From positions 1,753,386 to 1,817,385 of the forward strand of contig CAJNDS010002412.1 in the NCBI GenBank assembly GCA_905221605.1: 64,000 bases of DNA, written 5' to 3'. The notes under the pieces are model-generated. The model did no database searches and had not been told where the DNA came from. It was given only the letters and a program-made list of their open reading frames with translations. The position numbers and the translations under genes were made by a program. Shown one piece after another: positions 21,301 to 51,797 of the stretch (position 1 is its first letter; each line of letters starts with the position of its first letter). Source of the DNA: Symbiodinium natans (Eukaryota; Sar; Dinophyceae; Suessiales; Symbiodiniaceae).

Positions 21301-22340
21301 GTATATGACCCCAATTTTAGGCTTCATTTCGTCCCCAAGGTACTGAGGCAGCGCTGAGATTCAGGGAATCCAGGCTGTAAGGCAAGCGCACGCAGTTGAA
21401 CTGCAAGTTCACGATCTCCGCAGCGATCTCAGCGAGTGGTCTCCTATGCTGAGCATACTGAGCTTGGAACCCCAGCAAAAATTATTATGTTTGCTGTTTC
21501 TTGGGAATTAGAGTAGCCAAAGATGAAACTCATTCCAAGTACCCCTAAGTCTCACATTGAGCCCATTCATCACGAGCATCTCCATGTGGGCCCCATACCA
21601 ATTTACGCAGGCGAGGACCTGACGCCGCCCATCCGCGGACAGGACATGGGATCCCTGAACCCTGAGGGGCAGGGAGCTCCTGTCAATCAGCCAAGTTGGC
21701 TCTGGCGCGGCCGTTGAAGTGCTGGAAGCACAAGCCTATGCTGAACTTGGAACCCTAGCAGAAATTACACTTTTAGCTGTTTCTTAGGATTAGAGTACCC
21801 AAATTAAAAAAAAAAATTCCAGGCATCCCCAAGAAACAGGGGGTCCGGAGAAAGCATCCTCCTCCGCGCGAATCTCCGCCAGTGCATCCTGCAGGTGGCA
21901 ACCTCATGGGGGCCCACATGAACCCGAAAAGGGCTTGTAGGATTTATAGAGGGTTTAGGGTACCTGAATTGGGATGAGAGTCGAGTAGTATAGGGTATAT
22001 GACCTCAATTTAAGGGTTCAGTTGGTTGCCCAAAAAAAACACCTCCGTCTCGATAGAAGGAGAAGTGTGCGCAGCCGGCCACGCTGGCGCAGCGCTGCTG
22101 ACAGGCGCCCGGAGTGGCTTCCTGCGTTCGCCCTTGTCCCGGCAAGTCGAGGGGATGATACTCTGTGTACCGATCCAAACCTCGGGGGGCCAATTGAACC
22201 CTGAAAGGGTTTAGGGTTCATGTAGCTTCATAGGAATTCTCGTAGTCAGGGTCTATGACTCGAATTTTTAGGCTTCATTTCGTCGGCCAAGGAACACTCC
22301 ACGATGTCCTGAACCCGGCAGGGTGAGGCCAGACATTGAC
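18377..22340 (-). CDS. Glycoside hydrolase family 5 (cellulase-like) with PAN-like module and TM insertion
   Basis: A secreted or membrane-bound beta-glucanase-like enzyme, inferred from motifs. Exons in minus order: 22296-(about 22340, 5' limit unresolved), 22043-22180, 21838-21902, 21556-21735, 21344-21448, 21119-21231, 20857-20908, 20567-20676, 20331-20417, 19986-20039, 19102-19768, 18942-18995, 18731-18806, 18377-18618. The frame stays open across all thirteen joins. A PAN/Apple-like module comes first (YHPLDLPGQ, CQQRCASVAGCAHFSFY, DGGCHLQ). The GH5 barrel follows: ACVNWYGAHME, FNCVRLPYSL, LNNHV, RVVGFDIRNE (acid/base Glu, split by an intron), NPDMLLFISGLEYS, HEYDW, WLGEFGTAHD (nucleophile Glu) and GWAYWPLNG. 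Donor types are 8 GT, 1 GC and 4 GA. Upstream exons for the signal peptide and further modules are probably in 22.4-27 kb. The substrate is unknown; dinoflagellate thecal cellulose is one possibility. Confidence 0.85.
18619..18730. mobile_element. Introner forming GA-AG intron 13 of the GH5 gene (family A)
   Basis: A 112-bp intron. Its minus-strand start GAGCC and the following exon start GAGTG share GAG, so the donor bases copy the exon. The body is a family A element with CCTTAGGGACGACATGAACC at its plus-strand left end. Confidence 0.8.
18807..18941. mobile_element. Introner forming GA-AG intron 12 of the GH5 gene (family B)
   Basis: A 135-bp intron whose start GATTC repeats the start of the next exon, GATTC. 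Its ends are family B (GGTAGCCCAG and a degenerate CGGCCAAG end), and the middle is replaced by a (CCCTAAA)n array at 18842-18897. Confidence 0.75.
18996..19101. mobile_element. Introner forming GT-AG intron 11 of the GH5 gene (family C)
   Basis: A 106-bp element, GTCCAGTACCTAGGGG...CTCTACTGCTAAG on the plus strand, nearly identical (three differences seen in about 96 bases) to the copy at 58178-58275. GTTC is duplicated at the intron start and the next exon start. Confidence 0.85.
19102..19768 (-). CDS. GH5 gene exon carrying a transmembrane insertion
   Basis: The longest exon of the GH5 gene. It begins with barrel sequence (YSMFLCDVPQRPLH, VYTTHEYDWY) and then runs into three hydrophobic helices: LSVIYVGLLLILSLALLAIS, VEVALAVLSMAAFLLSLLVI and FPLLVISPLWLLGLVF. 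A polar acidic segment follows (DNDEEKPIPV...). A fourth hydrophobic stretch is in the next exon (VLAMLLLISANAA). Barrel sequence resumes at SYEAWRQSIDDRWGFLL. The insertion of about 200 residues sits between the HxY strand and the nucleophile strand of the barrel. The reading frame is continuous on both sides, so it is not a gene-model artefact of a missed stop. Confidence 0.8.
19769..19985. mobile_element. Introner forming GT-AG intron 10 of the GH5 gene
   Basis: A 217-bp intron with an internal tandem of about 63 bases (TATCTGAACCAGAAGCCCT, TATCCGAACCAGAAGCCCT, GTCCTCTGAACCAGGAGCCC), ending with the family A-like TTCGTTTCGTTCCCAAGG. Confidence 0.7.
20418..20566. mobile_element. Introner forming GA-AG intron 8 of the GH5 gene (family A)
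   Basis: A 149-bp intron splitting the codons of the catalytic Arg-Asn-Glu motif. The intron starts GAACC and the next exon starts GAATG, sharing GAA. The element body has family A blocks. Confidence 0.8.
20677..20856. mobile_element. Introner forming GA-AG intron 7 of the GH5 gene (family A)
   Basis: A 180-bp family A element (CCTTGCGGGACGAAATGAACC to TTAGTCCCCAAGG) with an internal (CCCCCTAAA)n expansion at 20758-20825. GAG is duplicated at the intron start and the next exon start. Confidence 0.8.
20909..21118. mobile_element. Nested introner forming GC-AG intron 6 of the GH5 gene (family B plus inner element)
   Basis: A 210-bp intron with family B ends and a second inverted-repeat element nested inside (about 20939-21030: GGTTTCCGAAATTATGGGG to TTATTTTCGTAACC). 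The inner element is related to 56474-56560. GCTC is duplicated at both intron borders. Confidence 0.75.
21232..21343. mobile_element. Introner forming GT-AG intron 5 of the GH5 gene (family A)
   Basis: A 112-bp element with nearly perfect family A ends (CTTGGGGACGAGATGAACAC and TTCATTTCGTCCCCAAGG). GTACC is duplicated at both exon borders, the longest duplication in this gene apart from GATTC. Confidence 0.85.
21449..21555. mobile_element. Introner forming GT-AG intron 4 of the GH5 gene (family E)
   Basis: A 107-bp intron containing CTTGGAACCCCAGCAAAAAT and GCTGTTTCTTGGGAATTAGA. The same blocks occur in the next intron upstream (21736-21837). Confidence 0.8.
21736..21837. mobile_element. 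Introner forming GT-AG intron 3 of the GH5 gene (family E)
   Basis: A 102-bp sister of the 21449 element: CTTGGAACCCTAGCAGAAAT and GCTGTTTCTTAGGATTAGAG, followed by an A11 run. Confidence 0.8.
21903..22042. mobile_element. Introner forming GT-AG intron 2 of the GH5 gene (family A)
   Basis: A 140-bp intron that interrupts the DGGCH motif of the PAN-like module. Family A blocks are recognisable but the ends are degenerate. Confidence 0.75.
22181..22295. mobile_element. Introner forming GT-AG intron 1 of the resolved GH5 gene (family A)
   Basis: A 115-bp family A element. GTT is duplicated at the intron start and the next exon start. Confidence 0.75.
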
Positions 22341-22619
22341 CTATCATGCCAAGCGCCAGGCAGGACGGCTCACGTCCAGTTCCTGCTTGCACACACCCAC
22401 GAGGGCAGGACCATCCCGCATCGTGCCCACTCCTTCGGGGGCGTGCGTAGATTCGTAGAGGAACCCCCACAAGGGCTTCGGGTTCTCCAAAGCCCTAATG
22501 TGGATATTCGCAGCACATGGAAAATGATCCCAACACCCTATAAACCCTAAACCCTAAACCCTAAACCCTAAACCCTAAACCCTGAACCCTGAACCCTGAA
22601 CCAGTTTAGGGTTGATCTG

Positions 22620-23600
22620 GCCAAGAAAGCTCCTGCAGAGGTCTCCCTTCCCCTCTTCCGAGTGGGTTTCCAGCTGGAAGCCATCGGGGCAGGACATGCC
22701 GGAGGAGGAAACCGGTCACCGGCCGTAAAACAAATATTAATATTTTAAAAACATGATATATATATATATATATAAACATATACATATATGTATGCATACA
22801 CAATGCTACCATGGTATAAAGCCGTGCGTTCTAGGCAGCACTTCTGGCTTGGACGATGACAAGCAGCAGACAGCTGACAGGGGTCAGGGGTTAACTAAGC
22901 CAAGGAAGACCAAAACACCAAATTGCCACTTCTACCATTCTATGCTGACTCCTGAAGCAGACCCTTCAGGCCCTTGAAGGGCTTCGAACCTAATTTATGG
23001 GTGCAGGGGTCCAGGGTTTGATCTCTTGCGACGCCCTTGCCTCCCCCCCTCCCCACCCCCTTTTGAGGTCACAGCCGCTGGAGCAGCCGAAGCCTTTGGA
23101 GAGTAGGGTTTAGGGTTTAGGGTTTAGGGTGTAGGGTTTAGGGTTTAGGGTTTAGGGGTTTAGGGTTTAGGGACTATCGGTGCCGGTCGCCGCCAACTTA
23201 TCCCGAGGGCTAAGTCAGGTTTCAGACACTTTCAGAGAGCAAGCGCAACATCTGGCGCATGCTGCAACCACAGGACAGGCCTTCAACAAGCCGCAACAAT
23301 TGCGCCAATAGCTCACCAGGGTTTTCCTAGGACTCTATTCACCTCAAGTTTAGTAGCAACAACCCTTAACTAGTAGGATAACTCCAACCCATCAACAAAA
23401 CTGTAGGTAAAGAGCATCTCTAGTAGGTATAACTATGGGTCTCGGGTTGAGGGCAGCTTGGGGCACTCCACTCCACCAGCGTTTGCCTCGATACGTCGTG
23501 TGCGCAATCTGACAGAATTCGGGCTGGGCATGCGACAGGAAGAGCGCCACATCTCGCCTGGCGAGACTCAGCAACAAGGGGCGGTAAAACCGGGACAACC
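22620..23600 (-). CDS. Candidate upstream exons of the GH5 gene (unresolved)
   Basis: Three minus-strand stretches look coding but could not be spliced: about 22630-22720 (MSCPDGFQLETHSEEG, Cys-containing as in PAN modules), about 23225-23325 (GELLAQLLRLVEGLSCGCS) and about 23430-23595 (FYRPLLLSLARRDVALFLSH). They are separated by a TA microsatellite (22755-22775) and a TTTAGGG array (23103-23173). Membership in the GH5 gene is only a guess from strand and proximity. Confidence 0.3.
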
Positions 23601-23768
23601 CTAGACCCTAGACCCTAAACCCTAAACCCTAAACCCTAAACCCTAAACCCTAAACCCTAAACCCTAAACCAGGCTACTGTGGCGTGAGTTGAAGACTGCA
23701 CAAGGTCACCGGCACCTCCGGGAACTCGAGACCTGAACCCTAAGCTCCTGAACCCTCAGCCCTAAACC

Positions 23769-23851
23769 CTAGGGTTTAGGGTTTAGGGTTTAGGGTTTAG
23801 GGTTTAGGGTTTAGGGTTTAGGGTTTAGGGTTTAGGGTTTAGGGTTTAGGG
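23769..23851. repeat. Telomere-type repeat array (TTTAGGG)n
   Basis: About twelve TTTAGGG units. Less than 100 bases away, at 23612-23671, lies an array of the opposite orientation, so the pair could fold as an inverted repeat. Confidence 0.95.
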
Positions 23852-24562
23852 TACCCCAACTGAATAAGAACGAGCCCGTGCACCGTCCAAGCTGTTGAGC
23901 GCGTTCTCAGGTGCTGTGCTAGCGGATGCCTTTCCAGACCTTCCACTGTGCTCATGTCTGTTAGAGGTTTTGGGTTCAGGGTTTAGGGGTTTGGGGTTCT
24001 GTAGCATAGGGGCCCTCGTGAATAAGGATTCGAGTGCAGAGTTGCGGGGGTCTCTGGGCTCAGGCTCTAGTTCGGTACTAGCATGGCCCTAAACCTCCTC
24101 GGAAAAAAAAAACCTGAATATGATCCTCTTAAACCCAAAACAGGAAATTAAAGAATGTCCCAAGTGCCCACCGAGGCTAGAACGAATCCTCAAGAACCCC
24201 CTAAACCCTAAAAGCCCTAAAAGCCCTAAAAGCCCTAAAAACCCTAAAAACCCTAAAACCCTAAAAACCCTAAAAACCCTTAAAAAAACCTAAAAACCCT
24301 AAAAACCTAAAAACCCAAAACCCTAAACCCATCCCATTACGACCCGTCTGGGTCCGAAAAAATGCTGTGGCTCCCAGCGCGAAGGTGGTGCCCGTAAGGG
24401 GTGCCGATGAGCAGCCGCTGAGAACCTTCTTTCCAAGATAAAGGCCGGCTGAGGGTTTAGGGTTTAGGGTCTAGGGTTTAGGGCTTGGGGTTTGGGGTTT
24501 AGGGTTTAGGGATATAGGGATAGGGGACCTGGTGAATCTCAACCCCTAAACCATCAAGGGAG

Positions 24563-24664
24563 GCTGGGGACCGAATGAACCCTAAAATTGTGCCCTCTAG
24601 CACTATAATTACGAAGGTAATATGAGCCCCAACCCCATTTAGGGCTCATAATTGGTCCCCAAGG
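24563..24664. mobile_element. Introner-like element, family A
   Basis: A diverged copy: GGGGACCGAATGAACCCTAA at the left, GGCTCATAATTGGTCCCCAAGG at the right edge, and an internal CACTATAATTACGAAGG block. Confidence 0.7.
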
Positions 24665-25754
24665 AATTCAGGGGCCTCGCGGCTCCTTTGAAGAGCAATC
24701 CAGATTCGGCCGCAGGTTTGACGCGCAAGCTGTAGGGATGCTAAATGCACGTTCAGAATTACCTGGGACTCGTTTTTTGCCTACAGTTTAGTAGTGACGA
24801 CCTGTAATTCGTAGGCAGAACTCAGAAAAACTCCCGGGTAGGTAGGAGTTTTCTGAGAAATATGCAAAATACCCTTTGGACATACCCCCCCCCCATTATT
24901 CTCAGAGTTTTGGGCTCAAGGGGTGCCATACAAGCCCTACAGGTTCAGGGTTGGGGTTTTGGCATTTTGGGATTTAGAGTTGAGGGCTTGTCGGTTAGTA
25001 GGTTTGGGCCCACGGCCCTTGTATAGCAGAGGACCAGGATTCGCTCTCCGCCGGGGGCCGAGTGCAATCAGACGAAGGGTGACAAAGGGTTTAGGGTTCA
25101 GGGTTTGGGCTTGTCGGCTAAAGATGCGCCGTACTGTGCGCAATTGTGCTAGTCTCCCACCGCTCAAGAGATGCATCACGAAGAAATTCGCGGGATGTCC
25201 GGCGTATGTGTTCATATCTTCCCAGGAGCCCGGAAGCAATTCGGATTCTTAGGCCGCCCCTGGCGACTTGCTCAGGCCGGTGCTGATTCATCGGCCAAGA
25301 AGAATCTCAGGCGACCTCAGCAACTGTTCTCCACTGTTCCATACCCAAAGGCTCCAATGCAGTTCCTTTTCGGGTTAGGTATAGGGGATTCCAGTATACT
25401 ACCCCCAAAAGGGACTACATAGGAGCCTTTGGGTAAACCCCGCAGGAACTGCTATATAAGGTACTAACCCCAAGCCCTATAAGCCCTATGAACCCAAGAA
25501 TGCAGCAGCTGGGGGTTCTGGGGGGGTTGCTCAGGAAGCGGTGACTTTGTTGAGAACAAATGGGTCCAAGGTGAGCTTCATCTAGCGGTGTGCTATTGAT
25601 TATATTTAGCACACATGGGGCTTACGGTTTATATAGGGTTGAGGGTACTTGTAGGGCAGCCATACGACCCATGTACCCATCTCATTGGTACTTAGGCCTC
25701 ACAAAGCGCCGGACTCACCGCCCAGTTCCACTCTATCGGGGCTCCTGCATCTCC

Positions 25755-25933
25755 GGAGACACGAAGTAAAATTGGGATCACATACCCTGTACTACTATAA
25801 TTCCTGTTAGGGTTTCGGGTTTTGGGTTTTGGGTTTAAAAATTAGGGTTGAGGATACGCCCTACACTACAATCATTCCGATTAAGGTACTCTGAACCGTA
25901 AACCCTATCAGGGGATCAGTTGGTTTCCAGGGC
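25755..25933. mobile_element. Introner-like element, family A, degenerate
   Basis: Recognisable internal blocks (AAAATTGGGATCACATACCC, ACTACTATAATTCCTGTTAG) and a right end AGTTGGTTTCCAGG. The centre contains a second partial copy. Confidence 0.5.
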
Positions 25934-27010
25934 AGTTCGGGTTTACTTCGAGGATTCCTTTGGCTAAGCGATGGTGCTTCTGCCGTCCCCAACTCGCCTA
26001 GCATACCCTAGACCTCTATAAGCCGTATGCAGGAAATGCCCTGCATCGTTGTGTAGCACAAGTGTGGTAGTAAAAACACGAAAGTTGCACGCATTACGCC
26101 TGCACATCGATACAGACTAGAACCTGCCGGACTAATGAGTCCTCCACTGCCCTCTCACAGTCAGCAAAGCAAACAGCCCCTTGTGTTCCTTAAGCCTTTC
26201 AAAGCGCTCCAACAAAACCCTCTAAACCTAACCCCTAAACCCGAAACCCGGACAAGCTTCAACCTCAACACTTGCAAGCAGGGTCCGTTGACGACGCGCC
26301 ACAGGACGCCTGGCTGCAGGCAACTTCGGTTCTGGAGCCCCCGGAAGCCCCAACCCTCCCGAGGTTTCTTTAGATCCTGCTTGCTTTGGGGACGAATGAA
26401 CCCTAAAAGGGTTTCTGGTTCATATGACCATAATGGGGATTATCGTAGTATAGGGTAATGTTGCACTGCTTTTCGTATATGCAGGGTCTATAATCACAAG
26501 TTTCGAAAATGTATTCTGCGACATCCGTTTGTTTGGGGTGACCCGCTGTCGTCACAAGTCTTTTTTCCCGATGGTTGATTTTTTAAGGGTGTGCGTTTAG
26601 GGATGAGGGCTTACGCAGTAAGGCTTGAGGCCTTGAGGGCCTTGGGCTCCAGGAATCTCAGAGCCCTGAGTATCCAGAAAGCCAAGCCCGGCCAGTTCAT
26701 GCAAAGCCTTCTTGAATTTCACTATGAAACGACGTCCCAAACAAATTTGTGACAGGTAAGTCCAGGGGCCGGCCCGATTCGCTTTAGTAGGTTTGTTGGG
26801 TACTCGCTATACACACAAGTGTTTTTGGGATAATTTGTTCATTCTAGGCCTTTAAGGGCCATAATGCCCGAAGCCAAAAGGGCTGCTTCAACCGTGAAAA
26901 GCAGCTGGAAAGCTTCAGGCCTTAAGGTCCTAGGCGAGGCCCTGAGGGTGGTTCCTTCCCGCCCCCCGCCAAATTTGTTTGGGAGGGTCGCCACCGTCTA
27001 TGGACATGTT

Positions 27011-27012
<2 letters not shown>

Positions 27013-27078
<66 letters not shown>
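27013..27078. repeat. Poly(G) tract of 66 bases
   Basis: An uninterrupted G run followed by AGTAGTGTGGGGGTAGATGA, which is the right half of a family A introner (27083-27133). It creates a spurious poly-Gly or poly-Pro open frame. Length may be limited by sequencing accuracy. Confidence 0.85.
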
Positions 27079-27079
<1 letters not shown>

Positions 27080-28152
27080 GTAGTGTGGGGGTAGATGACC
27101 CCAATGTTAGGGTTCATAATTGGGCCCCCAGGGTGGGTGGCATGCAAGATGCAGGAAAGCCGACCACAACTATGTGAAGCGTGAAGGTCAAACCAAGACT
27201 TCGGGTCCTAAACCTCTAAAACCCTAAATCCCCAAACCCTAAACCCTAAACCCTCCCTAACCATAAACCCTAGACCCTGAACCCTGAACCCTGAACCCTA
27301 AACCCCAAAACCCCAAAGCGACATCCAACCCCTCGAGCTTCTCTTGGGCGGAGGAGCCCGGAGGTGGCGAGGTCCCGGTCGAGACGTTCAGGGGATCAAG
27401 GACCTCAGCCCACTAGTTCCCAAAGGCTTCTAAGGGTTTTAGGGTTAAGCTAAGGGTTTGGGGTTAGGGGTTTCGGGTTAGGGTTTTGGGGTTTAGGGCT
27501 TCTAGGGTTTTACGGTTTTGGGGGTTTAGGGTTTCGACTCTCACGCCCGCTCAAGGCTGGCAGTGCTTCGGTTCGTAGGTCTTCTTGGGGTTGAAGGTTT
27601 AGGGTCTTGGGGGGTTTGGGGGTTTGGATTTGAGGATTTACGGGGTTTAGGGTTCGTGGTTCGCCAGGGCCCCAAAAGAAGGGTTTGGGCTTCTAAGGGT
27701 TTAGGGCTTCTAAGGGGTTTGGATGGTTTAGATCATGTTCGCGTGTCAGGGTCTAGGGATTGGGGCATGCCGGCCTAAAAAACAAAAAGACTCAGAAGAT
27801 AAACCATCAAGAAATCCTTACAAGAAGCCGCATCCCATCCTTCTTAAAAATATTCGGCGGCCCTCATAGACTCCCCCAAATCCCTACGCGAAGCCCCCCA
27901 GCAGATCCTCGTCGCCCGCTCCCAAACACTGAGCACAGTGCAGCATGAACTTGAGGCAGAACTGGTCCAAGAATGTGAAGGTTGTCCCACACCTGCGGCG
28001 GGCCAGTTGAAGACTTCATGCGTGTAGTCTGCGTTCTTTCCTGGAACTGCCAAATTTCACAGAGCGTGGACTGCGCCATTGTCAGCATGCGCAATGTAGT
28101 TTGTTTTTCTTCCGACGCCCACAGTCCAGCTTCACATGCAAGTCTGGCCAGC

Positions 28153-47965
<19,813 letters not shown>

Positions 47966-48094
47966 GGCGCACGCGCGAAAAAAGGGCTGAAGGTGTTGCC
48001 CTTTACAACTCTCTGCGTGCCCGCAATTCCTTTGAGCCACGAGCCACAATGCTCCCAATGGTGAAGATCTGAACTGTAATCGTGTATATGCGTA

Positions 48095-48160
48095 TGTATA
48101 TATATATATATATATATCTCTCTCTCTCTGTGCGTGTAACCGCAAAACACGAGGACACAC

Positions 48161-48191
<31 letters not shown>

Positions 48192-48192
48192 C
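48095..48192. repeat. TA, CT and CA microsatellites upstream of the coiled-coil gene
   Basis: (TA)n at 48098-48116, CTCT at 48117-48129, (AC)n at 48155-48171, then TA again. They lie 130-230 bases before the start codon at 47965. I see no TATA box or other promoter element that can be separated from the repeats. Confidence 0.85.
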
Positions 48193-48269
48193 TTATCTAT
48201 GGGATTTGGGCTTAGGGCTTTCTTGCCGGCCTAGGGTTTCATGTTTGGGGTTTTGAGTTGAAGGGTTCT

Positions 48270-49030
48270 AGGGCAGGCTGCCACGGTGACTGCACGACCT
48301 GGCCCAACAAAGTGCCGGGAGCAACCGTAGCCTGCACGTTGAGATTCTCGAAGCTCTTTACCTCTCGACCGGGCAGAGCTGGAGCACCCTCAACCCGAAA
48401 CCATCCTAAACCGTAAACCCTGAACCTTAAGCCCCAAACCCTAAACCCTAGCTCCTGGCTGAAGAGTCGCCCCAAAAGGGAGTTGCATCCAAGCCTTGGA
48501 GATCCGAATCTACCCATGGGTGGAGGAACAAAAATGGAAGCCTAAGAGGCCCAGATCCCCTAAGAGTCCTTAGTAGAGATTAGAATATGTAAGGGGGGGG
48601 GGGGGGGGGGGGGGGTACGGAATCCCTGTGTGGGAACATCCCAAGCCATGTACCTTATACCCCTAGAAGGTCCATTTGTAGTACTACTGTGGAATTAGGT
48701 ACGCAAAAGCCGTACTAAATAGGGTCTTGGGGGGCTAATTCCATAACTGTACTACACTTGGACCTCTGGGACCTAATACGGATTACACTCTTTGCCTAAG
48801 AACCCCCAAGAAACACAAGATAATAATCCCTGTATTTCCCTTACAGGGAAGAATCGTTGTTTTTGTCTTTTGGGGGGGGTTCTTAAGCAAACAGGAGATT
48901 ATCCTAAGGGTATATGACCCCAATGTAAGGGTTCACGTGTGGTCCCGAAGTATTCGGGGGTGATCATGACCCCTCCTCCGCAACAGAGGTACCGGTCCAG
49001 TGTGCCCTTTGCTTTAAAGGAGGAGGTGTG
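48270..49030 (-). CDS. Two candidate exons, scramblase-like (unresolved)
   Basis: Minus-strand stretch about 48950-49020 reads KGTLDRYLCCGGGVMITPEY, and 48270-48395 reads REVKSFENLNVQATVAPGTL then LGQVVQSPWQPAL. The second resembles the phospholipid scramblase/tubby-like pattern (V.V.APPG..IG.V.Q.W). Between them lie a family A introner end (48903-48950), a hairpin-forming segment (48790-48895) and a poly(G) run (48593-48615). No downstream exons for the rest of such a domain are seen before the coiled-coil gene starts at 47965, so this may be a gene fragment. Confidence 0.3.
48590..48615. repeat. Poly(G) tract
   Basis: About 25 consecutive G, inside an introner-like segment that ends GGGAACATCCCAAG (family D end at about 48640-48653). 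Confidence 0.85.
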
Positions 49031-50154
49031 GGGGATGTCCATGTGTTGCAGTGGAAGGCTTTAAGGGCTGCTTGGACCTCAGCAGACTGACTGCACCAAG
49101 GCTACACCCGTTTTCGATGCATTGAGCAAGGTGGCTATAAGAGCTGTGTCCTTGTGGCCATCCGATGAGCCTCTCCCCCACCCAAAGAGAACTAGGGTTT
49201 AGGGTTTAGGGTTTAGGGTTTAGGCGAAATCCCCCACCCGTTAAACGTTGAGTGTGACTTTGCCGAAGGTGGAGGCTTCAAGGGTCTCCAGGAGGGTTCC
49301 AAGAAGTGCATGCAGCGCATAGACAAGTATGAATAGAGCTGTATGTGAAGATATACACGCAACTACCTAAATTTACATATATGTAAATATATATATACAC
49401 ATGTCATGAGGGTTTAGACGTTTTTTTGGGAGGTTCGGGGATTGCCGACAGCATTGAACTAAGGGGTCTGCCTGGTTGGCCAATAGACACCAAGCACTCC
49501 ACCCTTTTGCGACAGGCTTCAAGACACCGCCAAGAAGCCCTCGACCCCCCCCCCCCCAGAGAACCCAGACATGTAGGTTACTACTCTAACAAAGCCCTTG
49601 CAAGATTCTTTGGGGAAACCTAGCACAACGTATGTTGTGGGAGTTCTGATTATGAGGTTGTAACTAAAATCGGGGGATCAGAGATGTTTTGTGGCTCTGG
49701 TTTAGGTAGGTTCTTTGGAATGTTTGGGGCTTTAGAGGTATTCAGGTTTTCAGGGTTTAAATTCTAAGGTTTTTTGCCGCGGGGGGGGGGGGGGGGGAGT
49801 TAGGGGATTCAGGGCTTTCAGGGGTTTAGGCTGGCCACCCGGCTTGCGGCACGCTTGTTTTTAACGCCCTCGCGGCGGGAGATCGATCGAGAGGGCAGAA
49901 GCTATCATGCACGGGAACTTCTCGACGGATTCGGGGGGCGGGGGGGCAGGGGGGCGGGGGTGGGGGTGCGTGGGTTAGGGTTTAAGGTCTAGGGTGTGGG
50001 GTTTAGGGTTTCAAGTTGCTCCCTACGCCTTAAACCAACACTGCATCATCCCATCGCTTCCACCACAGCCCCACCCTAAATAACCCAAACCCATCTTACC
50101 TATCCTTTGGAACGGGCAAACTTGAACCCTGAATGGTCTTTCCCTACTGAAACC

Positions 50155-50247
50155 TAAACCCTAAACCCTAAACCCTAAACCCTAAACCCTAAACCCTAAA
50201 CCCTAAACCCTAAACCCTAAACCCTAAACCCTAAACCCTAAACCCTA
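50155..50247. repeat. Telomere-type repeat array (CCCTAAA)n
   Basis: About thirteen perfect units. Confidence 0.95.
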
Positions 50248-51703
50248 CCTAAAACCTGTCTCGACTTTCGAAGTTCGCAGCTCCTCAGTCTAGCAGTCCG
50301 GCGCGGTCTGCCATGACCGAGGCCTCAAAAGGGATTCTGCGAAATCGCTCTCGCGTTTGCGGGGGGGGGGGGGGGGGGCGGTTAGGGTTTGGGGCTTTTT
50401 TTGGGTCTGGGGTTTGGGGTTTGGGGTTTGGGGTTTAGGGTTTGGGGTTTAGGGTTTAGGGTTTAGGGTTTAGGGTTTAGGGTTTAGGGGGACAGGAGTA
50501 AGGAAGGGGAGTTAGGGGAGTTAGGAAGCTGAGTTAGGGTTTAGGGTTTAGGGTTTAGGTTTTAGGGTTTAGGGTTTTAGGGTTTTAGGGTTTAGGGTTT
50601 GGTGCTAGAGGTTTAGGCTTTCAGCATAAGTAGCGACCTTGACCCTCACCCGGGGGCAATGGATCTAAGGGACACGGCGGGACACCGCGCAGGAAGGGGG
50701 TATTCCAGGCTCTACAGTGGGTCCCTAAACCCTAAACCCTAAACCCTAAACCCAAAACCCTAAACCCTAAACCCCAAACCCTAACGAGTTAGGATTCGGC
50801 ATCTGTGGATAAAGACCTCACAGCCTATGATCAAGTCTACCAGTAGATTCACAGTCAGAACTGACGCACTGGGATGCCCGAGCACCATAACATGTTCCAA
50901 AGCTGGGGACGTGAGCTCCCCGGATGTCTGCTGTCAAGCAACCCGAAGCCAGGACTCTTGAAGTAGTGGCAAGCCTGGTTAGGGTTTAGGGTTTAGGGTT
51001 TGGGGTTTAGGGTTTAGGGTTTGCATGTAGTTTTCAAGAGGCATTGACAAAGGCTGGCAGCGTATAGACATGCATGAGGCGAGGAGAGAGAACGATCGTT
51101 TGTTAGTCACAACACGACACCACGTGCTCCAAGCAAACAGTCGACCCTGTCCTCACTGGTCCACGCAGCCCTGGAACCCTCAACCTGCAAAACCCCACAA
51201 AACCCCAAGACCTTTCCAAACGCCTTGAAATCCCCTCCCCTCAACATCCTAAATCCCTAACCCTTCTGCCTTGAATCCCGAAAACCTGTTAAACCCCTCA
51301 ACCCTGAAAAGCCTGTGGGGCCGCCACGCCCCCCCCCCCCCCGCCCCGCCCCCCCTGGTGGCCTAGGAGCAGTGCGGACGTCCAGCTCAAACCATAGCCG
51401 CCTCAATGATTGCTGTTTTTGGGTTCTTGGTTTAGGGCTTAAGGGTTTAAGGTTTAGGGAAGACGGTTTTGCAGGTTGTCCTTCTTTGAAAAAAGGAGAG
51501 CATGGTGCCTTTCTTGGCTTGTCGAAAATCAGGGAAAGAACCGGAGTAACCGGTCGCCCTTACCCAGATTCTTGGTAGGTAACCTGCAAAAAAGAGTTTA
51601 GGGTTGCTGGGTTTAGGGGGTTGCTAAGGTAGACAGTGCCGAAGAATGCCAGACCGATATCCCCCCTCTCAGCAGCCGCCATCAGTGAAACAAAAAACCA
51701 GCC

Positions 51704-51797
51704 AGGGTTTAGGGTTTAGGGTTTAGGGTTTAGGGTTTAGGGTTTAGGGTTTAGGGTTTAGGGTTTAGGGTTTAGGGTTTAGGGTTTAGGGTTTAGG
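51704..51797. repeat. Telomere-type repeat array (TTTAGGG)n
   Basis: Thirteen perfect TTTAGGG units. Confidence 0.95.

Larger units (their letters stand above)
22341..28152. other. Intergenic or intronic stretch, repeats, no resolved gene
   Basis: Apart from the candidate exons at 22.6-23.6 kb, this stretch holds telomere-like arrays (22540-22600, 23612-23671, 23769-23851, 24195-24330 as CCCTAAAA variants), family A introner remnants (24563, 25755, 26384, 27083), a 66-base poly(G) run and a few minus-strand open frames without motifs (about 25130-25240). It should contain the GH5 5' end. Confidence 0.5.

Noticed and set aside
26864-27104. Poly-Gly / poly-Pro open frames
   Set aside because: Artefacts of the 66-base poly(G) run.
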